Positions 54,206 to 63,518 of a DNA stretch of 64,000 nt are shown in pieces. Under the pieces are notes generated by a model. It did no database searches. It was not told the origin of the DNA and worked only from the letters and a program-made list of their open reading frames with translations. The number at the start of each line of letters is the position of its first letter. Positions within the stretch are counted from its first letter, which is position 1. This DNA comes from Nitrosococcus watsonii C-113 (GTDB taxonomy: Bacteria; Pseudomonadota; Gammaproteobacteria; Nitrosococcales; Nitrosococcaceae), in assembly GCF_000143085.1 (NCBI RefSeq), contig NC_014315.1, forward strand, positions 3,068,001 through 3,132,000. Reading direction: 5' to 3'. A program made the position numbers and the translations under genes.

Positions 54206-55117
54206 TCATAAATACTCGAGCTGCTCCCGCGTTAACAGAAAAACGCCCTGGCCACCCCGCTCAAATTCCAGCCATAAAAAAGGTACCTGGGGCAGGCGTT
54301 CGGTTAGAGCCGCTTCACTATGGCCCACCTCAACGACAAGAATTCCTTTTTCATTGAGATGCTCGGGAGCTTGCTGCAAAATTTGCAGGACAATGCTTAA
54401 CCCCTCCTCCTCGGTTTCCAGAGCCTGCCGGGGTTCATGATGGTACTCCCTCGCCAAGGCGGCCAGTTCCGCCTGACCTACATAAGGGGGATTACTGACA
54501 ATGAGATCATAGCGCCGCCCCCCAAGTTTCTGGAAAAGAGAGGAAGAGAAGGCATGGACCTGGGCTTCAAGACCATGGCGCTCGATATTCATGCGCGCTA
54601 CCGCTAGCGCTTCTTCACTGATATCAGTGGCATCTACTTGCGCTTCGGGGAAGGCATGGGCGGTGGCAATAGCGATACAACCACTGCCCGTGCACAGATC
54701 AAGCAGGGTGTGTACGCTTTCGAGAGTAACAAAAGGCGCGAAGCGTTGAGCAATGAGTTCAGCCAGGGGCGAGCGGGGAATTAAAACCCGCTCATCCACA
54801 TAAAAGCTCAGTCCGGCAAACCAGGCTTCGCGGGTAAGATAAGGGACCGGAATCCGCTCTCGAATCCGACGCTCCAGCAAGGCCAATACCTTATGTTTTT
54901 CTACTTCAGTCAGGTGGGCGCCAAAAAGCTCCGGCGGCAGATCCCGAGGGGGTAGATGAAGGGTATGAAGAATCAAGGCGGTGGCTTCGTCAATGGCATT
55001 GTCGGTACCATGGCCAAAAAAAAGCCCCGCCTCGTTAAAGCGGCTAGCGCCCCAGCGGATAAAATCCCGTAAGGTATGTAATTGATCCACTAGCGGCTGC
55101 TCCCGCGGGGCGCTCAC
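54206..55117 (-). CDS. prmB: 50S ribosomal protein uL3 glutamine methyltransferase PrmB
   Basis: PrmB methylates a glutamine of ribosomal protein L3. The 303-residue protein has an N-terminal helical domain and a SAM fold with LLDLCTGSGCIAIATA (about 140) and the catalytic NPPY in LIVSNPPYVGQAEL (about 205). The opening HTLRDFIRWGASRFNEAGLFFGHGTDNA is the PrmB form rather than PrmC. It lies 12 bases after leuC. Confidence 0.93.
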   Translation of the reverse strand: MSAPREQPLVDQLHTLRDFIRWGASRFNEAGLFFGHGTDNAIDEATALILHTLHLPPRDLPPELFGAHLTEVEKHKVLALLERRIRERIPVPYLTREAWFAGLSFYVDERVLIPRSPLAELIAQRFAPFVTLESVHTLLDLCTGSGCIAIATAHAFPEAQVDATDISEEALAVARMNIERHGLEAQVHAFSSSLFQKLGGRRYDLIVSNPPYVGQAELAALAREYHHEPRQALETEEEGLSIVLQILQQAPEHLNEKGILVVEVGHSEAALTERLPQVPFLWLEFERGGQGVFLLTREQLEYL

Positions 55118-55129
55118 TAACTTTCCTTC

Positions 55130-56539
55130 TTAATGCTTAAGAGTCGAGACATCCATAAAATGGCCGGCAATAGCCGCCGCCGCGGCCATGGCGGGGCTCA
55201 CCAGATGGGTCCGTCCCCCTTGCCCTTGACGGCCTTCAAAATTACGGTTGGAGGTGGAAGCGCATCGCTCCCCAGGTTCTAGGCGGTCGGCATTCATCGC
55301 TAAGCACATGGAGCAGCCTGGCTCCCGCCATTCAAAGCCCGCTTCTTTAAAAATCTGATCCAAACCCTCGGTTTCAGCCTGGCGTTTCACCAGCCCGGAA
55401 CCGGGAACCACCAGCGCCTGCTTAATATTGCTGGCCACCTTATGGCCCGACACCACCTTGGCGGCTTCCCGCAGGTCCTCAATCCGCGCATTGGTGCAGG
55501 AGCCAATAAAGATGATATCGGGCCGAATCTCACTGATAGGGGTATTGGCGGTAAGTCCCATATATTCCAGCGCCCTTTCCATGCCGCCCCGCTTGGTGGG
55601 ATCGGATTCTTGCCGGGGATCAGGCACCCGGCCATCAATGGACGCCACCATCTCGGGGGAAGTGCCCCAACTTACTTGGGGTTTAAGCACGGCGGCATCA
55701 ATGGTGATTACCCGATCAAACGAAGCATCCGGATCGCTCTGCAGCATCCGCCAAGCATTAACGGCCTGCTCCCAGCTATGAGGAGAGGGGGCGAAAGGCC
55801 GACCCTTAAGATAATCAATAGTCGTCTCATCTACCGCCACCAAACCTGCCCGGGCCCCAGCCTCGATAGCCATATTGCAGAGCGTCATGCGCCCTTCCAT
55901 GGAAAGAGCGCGAATGGTTTCGCCGGCAAATTCAATGGTGTAACCGGTACCACCAGCGGTGCCAATCTGGGCAATAATAGCCAGAATGAGATCCTTGCTA
56001 TACACGCCGGAGGGCAGCTCGCCGCTAACCTGGATCAACATATTTTTCGATTTTTTCTGGAGCAGGCATTGGGTAGCCAGCACATGCTCCACTTCGGAAG
56101 TACCAATGCCAAAGGCAAGGGCGCCAAAGGCGCCATGGGTGGCAGTATGGGAGTCACCACAAACCACCGTCATACCCGGCAAGGTGGCCCCCTGTTCCGG
56201 GCCAACGATGTGAACGATACCCTGACGGGGATCATCCATTCTGAATTCAGTCAGGCCCAGTTCCTGACAATTCTGGTCCAACGCTTCCACTTGAATGCGG
56301 GAAATGGGGTCTTGAATGCCCTGGCTACGATCGGTAGTCGGCACATTATGATCCGGTACCGCCAAATTGGCCCCTTTCCGCCAGGGCTTGCGGCCGGCAA
56401 GGCGTAGTCCCTCAAAAGCTTGCGGAGAGGTGACCTCATGAACCAGATGCCGATCGATATAGAGCAATGCGGTACCGCCTGGATTAGTACGCACTACGTG
56501 AGAATCCCAAAGTTTGTCATACAGAGTTTTTCCAGCCAT
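55130..56539 (-). CDS. leuC: 3-isopropylmalate dehydratase large subunit LeuC
   Basis: LeuC with LeuD isomerises 2- to 3-isopropylmalate in leucine synthesis. The 469-residue protein has the opening [37 protein letters not shown], and the 4Fe-4S cysteines in [13 protein letters not shown] (about 347) and [13 protein letters not shown] (about 407). A leuD gene is not next to it; prmB follows instead, so leuD must be elsewhere. Confidence 0.96.
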   Translation of the reverse strand: MAGKTLYDKLWDSHVVRTNPGGTALLYIDRHLVHEVTSPQAFEGLRLAGRKPWRKGANLAVPDHNVPTTDRSQGIQDPISRIQVEALDQNCQELGLTEFRMDDPRQGIVHIVGPEQGATLPGMTVVCGDSHTATHGAFGALAFGIGTSEVEHVLATQCLLQKKSKNMLIQVSGELPSGVYSKDLILAIIAQIGTAGGTGYTIEFAGETIRALSMEGRMTLCNMAIEAGARAGLVAVDETTIDYLKGRPFAPSPHSWEQAVNAWRMLQSDPDASFDRVITIDAAVLKPQVSWGTSPEMVASIDGRVPDPRQESDPTKRGGMERALEYMGLTANTPISEIRPDIIFIGSCTNARIEDLREAAKVVSGHKVASNIKQALVVPGSGLVKRQAETEGLDQIFKEAGFEWREPGCSMCLAMNADRLEPGERCASTSNRNFEGRQGQGGRTHLVSPAMAAAAAIAGHFMDVSTLKH

Positions 56540-56679
56540 TGTTACTTTTTCACCTCTCTAAATCCGGTCGCCGGCTGCTGGAATCCAGCACCGGCATTAT
56601 ATCGATTCAATTTTACCCATTTTCCCCAGCTTGCACCTCTTTAACAGCGATAGTGCGGCCCTCCCGGAGAGGAAAGCGT

Positions 56680-59600
56680 TTATTTGGGAATACCTGATAT
56701 ATGGTGGACAGGGGCTTGCGTGGCACCTTCACCAGCTTCAAGCTCTGGGGCAATATCCTCTTCCGGGGGTGGTTTAAACCAGAGCAAGGTACGCTCATAA
56801 ATGGAGAGCAAGGCGGGAATGACCAATAGCACCAGCACGGTAGAAAACATCAAACCAAAGGAAATGGAAACCGCCATGGGGATCAAAAACTGGGCCTGGA
56901 AGGAGTGCTCAAAGAGTAAAGGCGTCAAACCAGCAATGGTGGTCAAGGAAGTGAGCAGTACGGCCCGCAGACGTTGGCAGGCTGCTTCTATCAGGGCGGT
57001 ATCATAGGGCTGGCCCTGTTCCCGGAGCTGCTTGTAAAAGGTGACTAAAATAATAGAATCATTGACTACGATACCCGAGAGGCCAAAGAAACCAAACAGG
57101 GATAAAATCGTGAGATCGATCCCCATGACATAGTGGCCCAAAATAGCCCCAATCAAACCGAAGGGAATGGCAGCCATGACCACTAAAGGCCAACCGTAGG
57201 AAGAAAACACTCCAGTCAGAATTAAGTAGATCATGGCCAGCGCCAACAACAGCCCATGCTGCATATCGCCGAGGGTATCCCGCTGTTCCTCGGCCCGGCC
57301 CTCGAACAGGGTTTGAATCCCATAGCGGGCGCGAAGCTCCGGCAAAAAGCTGTGTTCTAGTCCAGCGAGAATGCGGTTGCTATTGTTGACCCCCCGATCC
57401 ACATCGCCGGAAACATGAACCGCTAACCTGCCCTGGGTATGGCGCAGGACATCAAATCCCCGCCGGGACTCTAGATCGACGACCGTATCCAAGGGCGCGA
57501 TACCGCCATTGGGAAGCTGGATAGCCAGGTGGGTGAGACTGGCCAGACGATAGCGTTCATGGTCGGGCAGGAGTACCCGCACCTCAATCTCATCTCCCCC
57601 ATCCTGAAATATCTGCACCAAGCGGCCTTCATAGGCCGCCCGGAGCTGCCTGCCCACGGCCTCTACCGTAAGCTCCAGGGATTGGCCTTCTGGAGTTAAA
57701 CGGTAAATGAGCTGCTCTTGGCCGTAAGGCAGATCGTCTTCCACCGCGGAAACGCCGGGAATCTTTCTTAATGCCTCCGCCAATTCTACCGCCGCCCCTT
57801 TCAAGGCCCGTTCATTTTCCCCTACTAAGACAATATCTAAATCCTGGCCGGGCGGTCCCATCTGCCGTTCTGAGAGCGTAAAACTTTCAATACCAGGAGG
57901 CAGTTTGATCCGCTCTTGCCAGGCTTGCATAAAAGCTTGATTCCGCACCTCGCGCCGGTCAGGGGAAACGAACTCCACGGTAATCGAGCCAAAACGATCC
58001 CCGTTACGGGCAGCGCGCCCCCCAGCGGTGGTCGCCGAACCCAGCTTTACAATAGACGCCGCAATCAAGTCTTGCTTAAAAGCCGCCTCCGTGTCATAGA
58101 GCGTCCGTTCCAGCTCCATAATAAAAGCCGCAACCCTCCGAGGCGGGGTGCCAGGCGCAAAACTGGCATTAGCATAAATGACTTTACCTTCGGGGGAGGG
58201 AAAGAAGGTAAAATTGATGCGTCCCCCAAGCAGCAGGCCCAATACTACCACCAGCAGCCCCAAGGTTGCGCTCACCGTGATCCACCGGTTTTGAATCGCA
58301 AACACCGCCAGGGACCGAAAAACCCGCTCCCGAAAACGGTCAAAAGCTTGATTCAGCCACAAGCGGATCTTGCCTTCCCGGCCAATTTTCATTTTCTCGA
58401 AGCTATATCGCAGGTGGCCAGGCAGTACGAGAAAACTTTCAACCAAAGAAGCCAGAATGACGCAGATCACCACCAGGGGAATATCGAACAGAATATTACC
58501 GGTCACATCGCCTATAAGCATCAAGGGGAGAAAAGCGGCAACGGTGGTCAAAGAGGAAGCAAGAACCGGCAGGAGCATACGGCGAGCGCCACCTTCGGCC
58601 GCCGCCAATGGGGACAACCCCTGCTGATGCTGGGCGAGGGCATCTTCACCCACCACAATGGCATCATCAACGATGATTCCAAGCGCCATGATCAAGGCAA
58701 ACAGGCTGATCATGTTGATGCTACCATTCGCAGCCCAGAGAACCGCCAGGGTCGCCAGGAAAGAGACGGGAATTCCGATAGCCACCCAGATGGCGACCCG
58801 GCCGCTGAGAAATAGAAAAAGGATACCGACCACCAGGACTAAGCCGCCGCCGCCATTTTTGAGCAGCAACCCGATGCGTTCCTTCACTAGCTCCCAGGAT
58901 TGATCAAAAAGATGCAGCTTGATGCCTTCCGGTAAAGTGGGACGTACGGCTTGCAACCATTGGGTTAAAATCTCGGCGCCTTGGAGCGAGTCTCCCGATT
59001 CGGTACGCTTCAGTTGCAACTCTACCGCTGGTTTTCCTTGATAAAGTAACCGGGTCTCTCCATCCCGATCCCGGCGCTCAATCGTGGCCACATCGCCCAA
59101 GCGAATCAAGCGGCCATCGCTCTGCGCTGTTAGCGGTATATCGGCAAACGCCCGACTGTCGCGCCGCTGGTCCAGGCTACGGAGCTGGCGAGCCACATCG
59201 TTGCGGCCAATGGTGCCCGCCGGCAGATCTCGGCTGATGTCCGCCACCCGGTTAGCCACCTGTCCCAGGGACATTTCCAGCTCTCGCAGATTCCCCACGG
59301 GTATCTGGATAGCGATCTCTTGCTGGGGAAGGCCAACGATATCAACTTTAGCGATTCCCCGATTAAGCAAGTCCCTTTCAAACTTATGCACCAATCGCCG
59401 TAATTCCTGGGGATTCTCAGGGCCTGTGACCAACACCCGGGCAATATTTTCATAGCGCGACACCAAGCGGATTTCAGGGGTTTCCGAATCAAGGGGAAGC
59501 TCCCGGATTTGGCCTATTCGCTCTTTGACCTTATCCAAAGCAATCCCCATATCGGTGCCTTCATAGTATTCCAAGGTCAGGGTCGCCAGGCCATAAGCCG

Positions 59601-59871
59601 AAGTTGAATCAAGTTTTTTAAGATCATCCAAGGCCCGAAGCTCTTCCTCAAGGCGCTCGGTGATAGAGCGGGCAACGTCTTCGGCACTGGCGCCACGCCA
59701 AACCACACTTACGGTGATAATATCCAGAGCAAAATTGGGGAAAAACTGCCGGTTAAGCTGAGAAAGCGCCCAGGTTCCAGAGAGGATCATGATCACCATC
59801 AGCAGGTTGGCGGCCACCCGATGCCGAACAAACAAGCCCATCAACCCCTCTGGGGACGGCGGAGTACTCAC
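56680..59871 (-). CDS. RND-family efflux pump inner-membrane protein
   Basis: A 1063-residue proton-driven exporter of the AcrB/MdtBC superfamily. There are twelve membrane segments in two halves with two large periplasmic loops. The TM4 aspartates of the proton relay are in LGIIVDDAIVVGEDALAQH (about 405), and a matching GIVVNDSIILVTFYKQL is seen in the second half. The gene starts by overlapping the adaptor stop (ATGA). No outer-membrane channel gene is adjacent, so a TolC encoded elsewhere is needed. The substrate is unknown. Confidence 0.92.
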   Translation of the reverse strand: MSTPPSPEGLMGLFVRHRVAANLLMVIMILSGTWALSQLNRQFFPNFALDIITVSVVWRGASAEDVARSITERLEEELRALDDLKKLDSTSAYGLATLTLEYYEGTDMGIALDKVKERIGQIRELPLDSETPEIRLVSRYENIARVLVTGPENPQELRRLVHKFERDLLNRGIAKVDIVGLPQQEIAIQIPVGNLRELEMSLGQVANRVADISRDLPAGTIGRNDVARQLRSLDQRRDSRAFADIPLTAQSDGRLIRLGDVATIERRDRDGETRLLYQGKPAVELQLKRTESGDSLQGAEILTQWLQAVRPTLPEGIKLHLFDQSWELVKERIGLLLKNGGGGLVLVVGILFLFLSGRVAIWVAIGIPVSFLATLAVLWAANGSINMISLFALIMALGIIVDDAIVVGEDALAQHQQGLSPLAAAEGGARRMLLPVLASSLTTVAAFLPLMLIGDVTGNILFDIPLVVICVILASLVESFLVLPGHLRYSFEKMKIGREGKIRLWLNQAFDRFRERVFRSLAVFAIQNRWITVSATLGLLVVVLGLLLGGRINFTFFPSPEGKVIYANASFAPGTPPRRVAAFIMELERTLYDTEAAFKQDLIAASIVKLGSATTAGGRAARNGDRFGSITVEFVSPDRREVRNQAFMQAWQERIKLPPGIESFTLSERQMGPPGQDLDIVLVGENERALKGAAVELAEALRKIPGVSAVEDDLPYGQEQLIYRLTPEGQSLELTVEAVGRQLRAAYEGRLVQIFQDGGDEIEVRVLLPDHERYRLASLTHLAIQLPNGGIAPLDTVVDLESRRGFDVLRHTQGRLAVHVSGDVDRGVNNSNRILAGLEHSFLPELRARYGIQTLFEGRAEEQRDTLGDMQHGLLLALAMIYLILTGVFSSYGWPLVVMAAIPFGLIGAILGHYVMGIDLTILSLFGFFGLSGIVVNDSIILVTFYKQLREQGQPYDTALIEAACQRLRAVLLTSLTTIAGLTPLLFEHSFQAQFLIPMAVSISFGLMFSTVLVLLVIPALLSIYERTLLWFKPPPEEDIAPELEAGEGATQAPVHHISGIPK

Positions 59872-61124
59872 GAGTCTGCGACGACCTCTACCCGCAACCC
59901 TTCCATGGCATTGGGAAGCTGGGTGGTGATAACTTGATCATTTTCTCCCAGTTGCGGGCTTTTCACGAGCACCTGAATTTGCCCCTCCTTATCTGGATAC
60001 TCGCCAATTCGCTCCACTGCAACGGCCTGCATCCGTCCTCCCACCAGCTTATAAACCCGATCCAGACCGTAGATGGCTTCAAAGGGCAGCATCACTACGT
60101 CTTCTGCTAGCGGTAGTTGTAATCGCAACTCGACAAAATTGCCAAGGGGCAAGGCAGCATGTTCTGGCTTCTTTAGCTTAAGCAACGCATCAACGCCGCC
60201 GCTGCCTCTCTCCACCCGCCCTGCCAGCCGATCAAGGGAAAAGAGCAACGCGCTTCCATCCACCTTGGCAGCAGCCCGTAGTGGTACATTTTGCGCTAAT
60301 GCCTTACGGATTTGACCAGCATAGCTAGAAGGAATTTGCGCCCGGACCTCCAAAGCATCGGTATCATAAATTTCAAGTAATTCATCACCGGACTGCACCC
60401 GGTCCCCCGCAGCGATGGCAACCGATGCAATCCGGCCCGTATAGGGAGATGTAATTCGAGTCCGTTCCAGATCTAGCTTGGCCTGATCCAACAGCGCCTG
60501 AGCCCGAAGTTGCCGGGCTTTGAGTTGCGCCAAGCGGGCCTGGTGATCATCAATCGCAAGCAGGCGGTTATTAAGCTCCAAGGCTTGCCGTCCGGCAGCC
60601 TGCTGTGCTTCATCCAGGACTGACCGGGGGGTGAGCTTGCGCTGCTCTAGGATTTCGGCCCGCTCTACCGCCCGGCGGCTTAAGGCCAATAAGGATTTCT
60701 CGTGCTTTAACGCTTTTAAATCATGAGTATGCCGAACTTTCTCGCTTGCAATAAACGCTTCAATCTCTTTTAAATCTGCTTGACGCTGCATCCACTCCAG
60801 CTTGACTTCCTGCTCATCGAGCTGAACCAGCAATTGACCACGGCGAACGAGATCCCCCTCTTCTACCTTAACCTCCTGAACATCCGCCGTGATGGCAGCC
60901 CGAAGCTTGCTCGAACGGGGAGTTTCAATACGGCCATATAGGGGAAGCATGGGTCGTCTTGGACGGGGATCGACTTGTGTGACCGCCACCCGCCACACGG
61001 TTTCTTTCTTGCTCACCGCAGGTTTGGTCGGCCTGCTTTGAAACAAGCCCGCAAAGATGGCCACGGCAACAAGTAGAATAATGAAAGGGGATGCTATTTT
61101 TACAACCTTACCTCTGGCTGGCAT
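59868..61124 (-). CDS. RND efflux periplasmic adaptor (membrane fusion) protein
   Basis: A 418-residue adaptor linking the pump to an outer-membrane channel. It has an N-terminal membrane anchor (IASPFIILLVAVAIFAGLF), a split lipoyl domain (ADVQEVKVEEGDLVRRGQLLVQLDE and ITSPYTGRIASVAIAAGDRV), a long coiled-coil hairpin (about 110-210) and a C-terminal beta domain. It is the first gene of the two-gene operon. Confidence 0.92.
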   Translation of the reverse strand: MPARGKVVKIASPFIILLVAVAIFAGLFQSRPTKPAVSKKETVWRVAVTQVDPRPRRPMLPLYGRIETPRSSKLRAAITADVQEVKVEEGDLVRRGQLLVQLDEQEVKLEWMQRQADLKEIEAFIASEKVRHTHDLKALKHEKSLLALSRRAVERAEILEQRKLTPRSVLDEAQQAAGRQALELNNRLLAIDDHQARLAQLKARQLRAQALLDQAKLDLERTRITSPYTGRIASVAIAAGDRVQSGDELLEIYDTDALEVRAQIPSSYAGQIRKALAQNVPLRAAAKVDGSALLFSLDRLAGRVERGSGGVDALLKLKKPEHAALPLGNFVELRLQLPLAEDVVMLPFEAIYGLDRVYKLVGGRMQAVAVERIGEYPDKEGQIQVLVKSPQLGENDQVITTQLPNAMEGLRVEVVADS

Positions 61125-61336
61125 AAAACTTCCTTAACTCTCTCTCTGGATACCAGGAGCTACTAGAACCTTACTCCACAGAAAATAAATCCTGTCACTG
61201 TTTCAGCAAGTTAAAGGACATTATCGTATGAAGGAGTTTCTTACCGGATTTCTTGGTAAGAAGTCTTTGTGCTGCTGGTTAGACCGCCCGCGGGCAGCAG
61301 AGTTTTTCTCTCTTAAGCGGCTGGAAGCAAGCTGGC

Positions 61337-61552
61337 TCAGGCTGCCCGTTTGCTACTGCGCCTGGGAAGCTTTTTGCTAGTCTTAGAAATGTTAGGGAGT
61401 TGCGGCTCCTTGGAAAAAAGCAGGATTAAAAGCGCCAGAGGACCAAAAAAGAATCCCAATCCCGCCCAGAAGACCGGTTCGCGGCCTTTTTTTCGCGCCA
61501 CGAAGTAAAGGATAATGGCAAAGGAAAAATAAAAAAGAAAAAGATATATCAT
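61337..61552 (-). CDS. Small two-helix membrane protein of unknown function
   Basis: A 71-residue protein with two membrane segments (IYLFLFYFSFAIILYFVARK and PVFWAGLGFFFGPLALLILLF) and a basic tail (SKTSKKLPRRSSKRAA). The G-L-G-FFFGPLALL pattern is common in small bacterial membrane proteins. It lies between aroC and the RND operon. Real gene status is likely from its composition, but no function can be given. Confidence 0.7.
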   Translation of the reverse strand: MIYLFLFYFSFAIILYFVARKKGREPVFWAGLGFFFGPLALLILLFSKEPQLPNISKTSKKLPRRSSKRAA

Positions 61553-61603
61553 AGTTGCTCTAATCTCTCATAGTAGAATTTTACCAGCCCTATAGGACTA
61601 GCG

Positions 61604-62713
61604 TTAACCGCCACCACCGGGATAAGCGGGAATGGACGGCAAACTCGGCTGAACGTCCATATTTTGGGCGCGGTGGCGCAACAGATGGTCCATCAGCACC
61701 AAGGCAGCCATGGCTTCGGCAATAGGCGTTGCCCGAATGCCAACGCAAGGATCATGGCGGCCCGTAGTAATGACTTCCGCCGCCTCGCCCCGGCTGTTAA
61801 TGGTACGCTCGGGTAAACGGAGACTGGAAGTAGGTTTCAGGGCAATACTGGCAAGAATATCCTGCCCCGTGGAAATCCCCCCCAGGACGCCGCCCGCATG
61901 GTTACTGAGGAAACCTTCCGGGGTAAGAGGGTCACGATGGCTAGTACCCTTTTGGGTCACCGCGGCGAAACCGGCACCGATTTCCACGCCCTTAACGGCG
62001 TTAATGCTCATAAGGGCATGGGCCAAATCCGCATCGAGACGATCAAAGACTGGCTCGCCCAAACCGGGAGGGACTCCGGTAACCACCACGTTAATCCGGG
62101 CGCCAATGGAATCACCTTCTTTCCGGAGGGCATCCATATAGGCTTCAAGTTCGGGTATTTTATCCGGGTCCGGGCAGAAAAAAGGATTTTTCTCTACCGT
62201 TTCCCAGTCAAATCGTTCAGCCCGAATGGGGCCAAGCTGAGCCAGATACCCTCGAATTTTTACGCCATGCCGCTCGGCCAAGTATTTCTTGGCAATAGCG
62301 CCCGCAGCTACCCGCATGGCCGTCTCCCGGGCCGAGGAACGCCCCCCTCCCCGGTAATCCCGCAGGCCATATTTTTGCAAATAAGTATAGTCTGCATGGC
62401 CGGGCCGGATTTGCTCCTTGATTTTATCGTAATCCCGGGAGCGTTGATCGACATTTTCAATGAATAAACCGATGGGAGTGCCGGTAGTTTTTCCCTCGAA
62501 CACCCCGGAGAGGATCTGGACCTGATCCGGTTCCCGGCGCTGGGTAGTATGACGGGACTTACCGGGCCGGCGCCGATCCAGGTCAATTTGAATATCCGCT
62601 TCGCACAGGACCAAACCTGGCGGGCAACCATCCACAATACAGCCCAAGGCCGGCCCGTGGCTTTCGCCAAAGGTGGTTACGGTAAAAAACTTGCCAAGAG
62701 TATTGCCAGACAT
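61604..62713 (-). CDS. aroC: Chorismate synthase
   Basis: AroC makes chorismate from EPSP with reduced FMN. The 369-residue protein has all signature blocks: [18 protein letters not shown] (about 16-33), [30 protein letters not shown] (from about 103), and GGISTGQDI...LKPTSS. It is the last core gene before the cassette-like DNA at the window end. Confidence 0.97.
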   Translation of the reverse strand: MSGNTLGKFFTVTTFGESHGPALGCIVDGCPPGLVLCEADIQIDLDRRRPGKSRHTTQRREPDQVQILSGVFEGKTTGTPIGLFIENVDQRSRDYDKIKEQIRPGHADYTYLQKYGLRDYRGGGRSSARETAMRVAAGAIAKKYLAERHGVKIRGYLAQLGPIRAERFDWETVEKNPFFCPDPDKIPELEAYMDALRKEGDSIGARINVVVTGVPPGLGEPVFDRLDADLAHALMSINAVKGVEIGAGFAAVTQKGTSHRDPLTPEGFLSNHAGGVLGGISTGQDILASIALKPTSSLRLPERTINSRGEAAEVITTGRHDPCVGIRATPIAEAMAALVLMDHLLRHRAQNMDVQPSLPSIPAYPGGGG

Positions 62714-62835
62714 GGCGGTTATTGTAAGTCCATTAGACGCTGAGGGCTAGGTGCGAGGGTGAGACTCCCCACCCGCGCAAACGAGGGTTGACGCGGATTT
62801 TGCTCAAATCCCAAATATACCTTGGAATATAAAGG

Positions 62836-62911
62836 GCGCAACCGCTTTAGCTCAGTTGCCGCCAGAGGAGCGCCAACGACATAGGCAGTCAACTGCAGCG
62901 ACCTGTTGGGT
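62836..62911 (-). other. Degenerate attC-like site after brnA
   Basis: On the minus strand, ACCCAAC (R''-type RYYYAAC) starts five bases after the brnA stop. It is followed by a foldable centre with CAGTTG/CAACTG arms, TGAGCTAAAGCG, and GTTGCGC (one base off GTTRRRY) 76 bases in total. This layout is that of integron cassette recombination sites. A minus-strand open frame across it (62719-62958) is an artefact of the site. Confidence 0.55.
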
Positions 62912-62915
62912 GCCC

Positions 62916-63131
62916 TTATTTCCAGGAAAGGTCGGGCTTCCGACCAGCAGCCATGCAATCTCGAAGATACAGATTGATTAAGCTTTGATACGGAATGCCC
63001 GTTTCTTTGGACATGTCTTTAAAATACGTAATGACATCATCCCGCATACGAATCGTGACCTGACGTTTGAGTTTCGCAGCGTAGGGATTTTTTCGAGACC
63101 TCATTTTCGAAAAATCATACTCTTTTCTCAT
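62916..63131 (-). CDS. brnA: BrnA-family antitoxin
   Basis: A 71-residue ribbon-helix-helix protein: KRQVTIRMRDDVITYFKDMSKETGIPYQSLINLYLRDC, the DNA-binding and dimer part of BrnA. It starts in an ATGA overlap with the stop of brnT, the normal BrnT-BrnA order. Its likely operator is at 63416. The antitoxin frame is intact although its toxin is broken. Confidence 0.88.
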   Translation of the reverse strand: MRKEYDFSKMRSRKNPYAAKLKRQVTIRMRDDVITYFKDMSKETGIPYQSLINLYLRDCMAAGRKPDLSWK

Positions 63132-63414
63132 GGCATTGGACCTTCATAGTACGCGCGCTCGTTCGAGGTTGCTTTACGAGCCGAGATAAGCCGAATAGAT
63201 TGTCCTTGAGCGCGCTCGCAGTGACATACGACAAGAACGCGTGAGTGGTCGCTTAGTCCTAGCAGGATAAAACGCTCCCAGACCCCGAGTGATCCTCATC
63301 AAAAAACTGGCGCGCGTATTCATCATAGAATACAGATTTCGCCTCTTCGAACGAGACCCCGTGCTTATTAACGTTAGAGTGCGCCTTAGCGATGTCCCAT
63401 TCGAATTCAATCAT
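63128..63414 (-). pseudogene. brnT: BrnT-family RNase toxin gene with a frameshift
   Basis: The first 44 codons read MIEFEWDIAKAHSNVNKHGV, then SFEEAKSVFYDEYARQFFDEDHSG, as in BrnT. The frame then runs to a stop after 51 codons. In the adjoining frame the protein goes on as WERFILLGLSDHSRVLVVCH, then IRLISARKATSNERAYYEG, the BrnT active-site half. The one-base shift lies near 63275-63290, next to a CCCC run at 63283-63286. The full gene would have about 95 codons. Confidence 0.85.
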
Positions 63415-63415
63415 A

Positions 63416-63428
63416 CATACATTGTATG
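63416..63428. promoter_or_regulatory. Operator dyad of the brnTA module
   Basis: CATAC-ATT-GTATG, a perfect dyad, overlaps the -10 box of the brnT promoter. BrnA-type antitoxins repress their own operon from such sites. Confidence 0.7.
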
Positions 63429-63448
63429 CCGAACCACCAATAGGTCAA
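63421..63448 (-). promoter_or_regulatory. Promoter of brnT-brnA
   Basis: On the minus strand TTGACC (63448-63443) and TACAAT (63426-63421) are 16 bases apart, just before the brnT ATG at 63414. The transcript leader would be very short. Confidence 0.7.
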
Positions 63449-63454
63449 TATGGC

Positions 63455-63518
63455 GCCCAATGACCAAGCTCAGCGGCCGAAGGCTGCGAGGGAAACCCAT
63501 ATACGCGCCTTGTTAGGC
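63455..63518 (-). other. attC-like recombination site between the ceramidase-like gene and brnT
   Basis: On the minus strand GCCTAACAAGGCGC begins in the stop codon of the upstream gene (the TAA is part of GCCTAAC), and the site ends GGCCGCTGAGCTTGGTC-ATTGGGC 64 bases in all. GCCTAAC is a perfect R'' box; ATTGGGC differs by one base from GTTRRRY. The inner part is not fully complementary. A stop codon merged with R'' is typical of integron cassettes. Confidence 0.65.

Noticed and set aside
55442-56407. 321-codon frame opposite leuC
   Set aside because: Antisense shadow; leuC motifs on the other strand are complete.
56568-56594. Imperfect palindrome between the RND gene and leuC as a terminator
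   Set aside because: The stem has bulges and no T-run follows on either strand.
57916-58815. 299-codon frame opposite the RND pump gene
   Set aside because: Antisense shadow of a gene with clear membrane segments and motifs.
62719-62958. 79-codon minus-strand frame between brnA and aroC
   Set aside because: It reads across the attC-like site and overlaps the end of brnA in another frame; NRSLQLTAY-type peptides are typical by-products of such sites.
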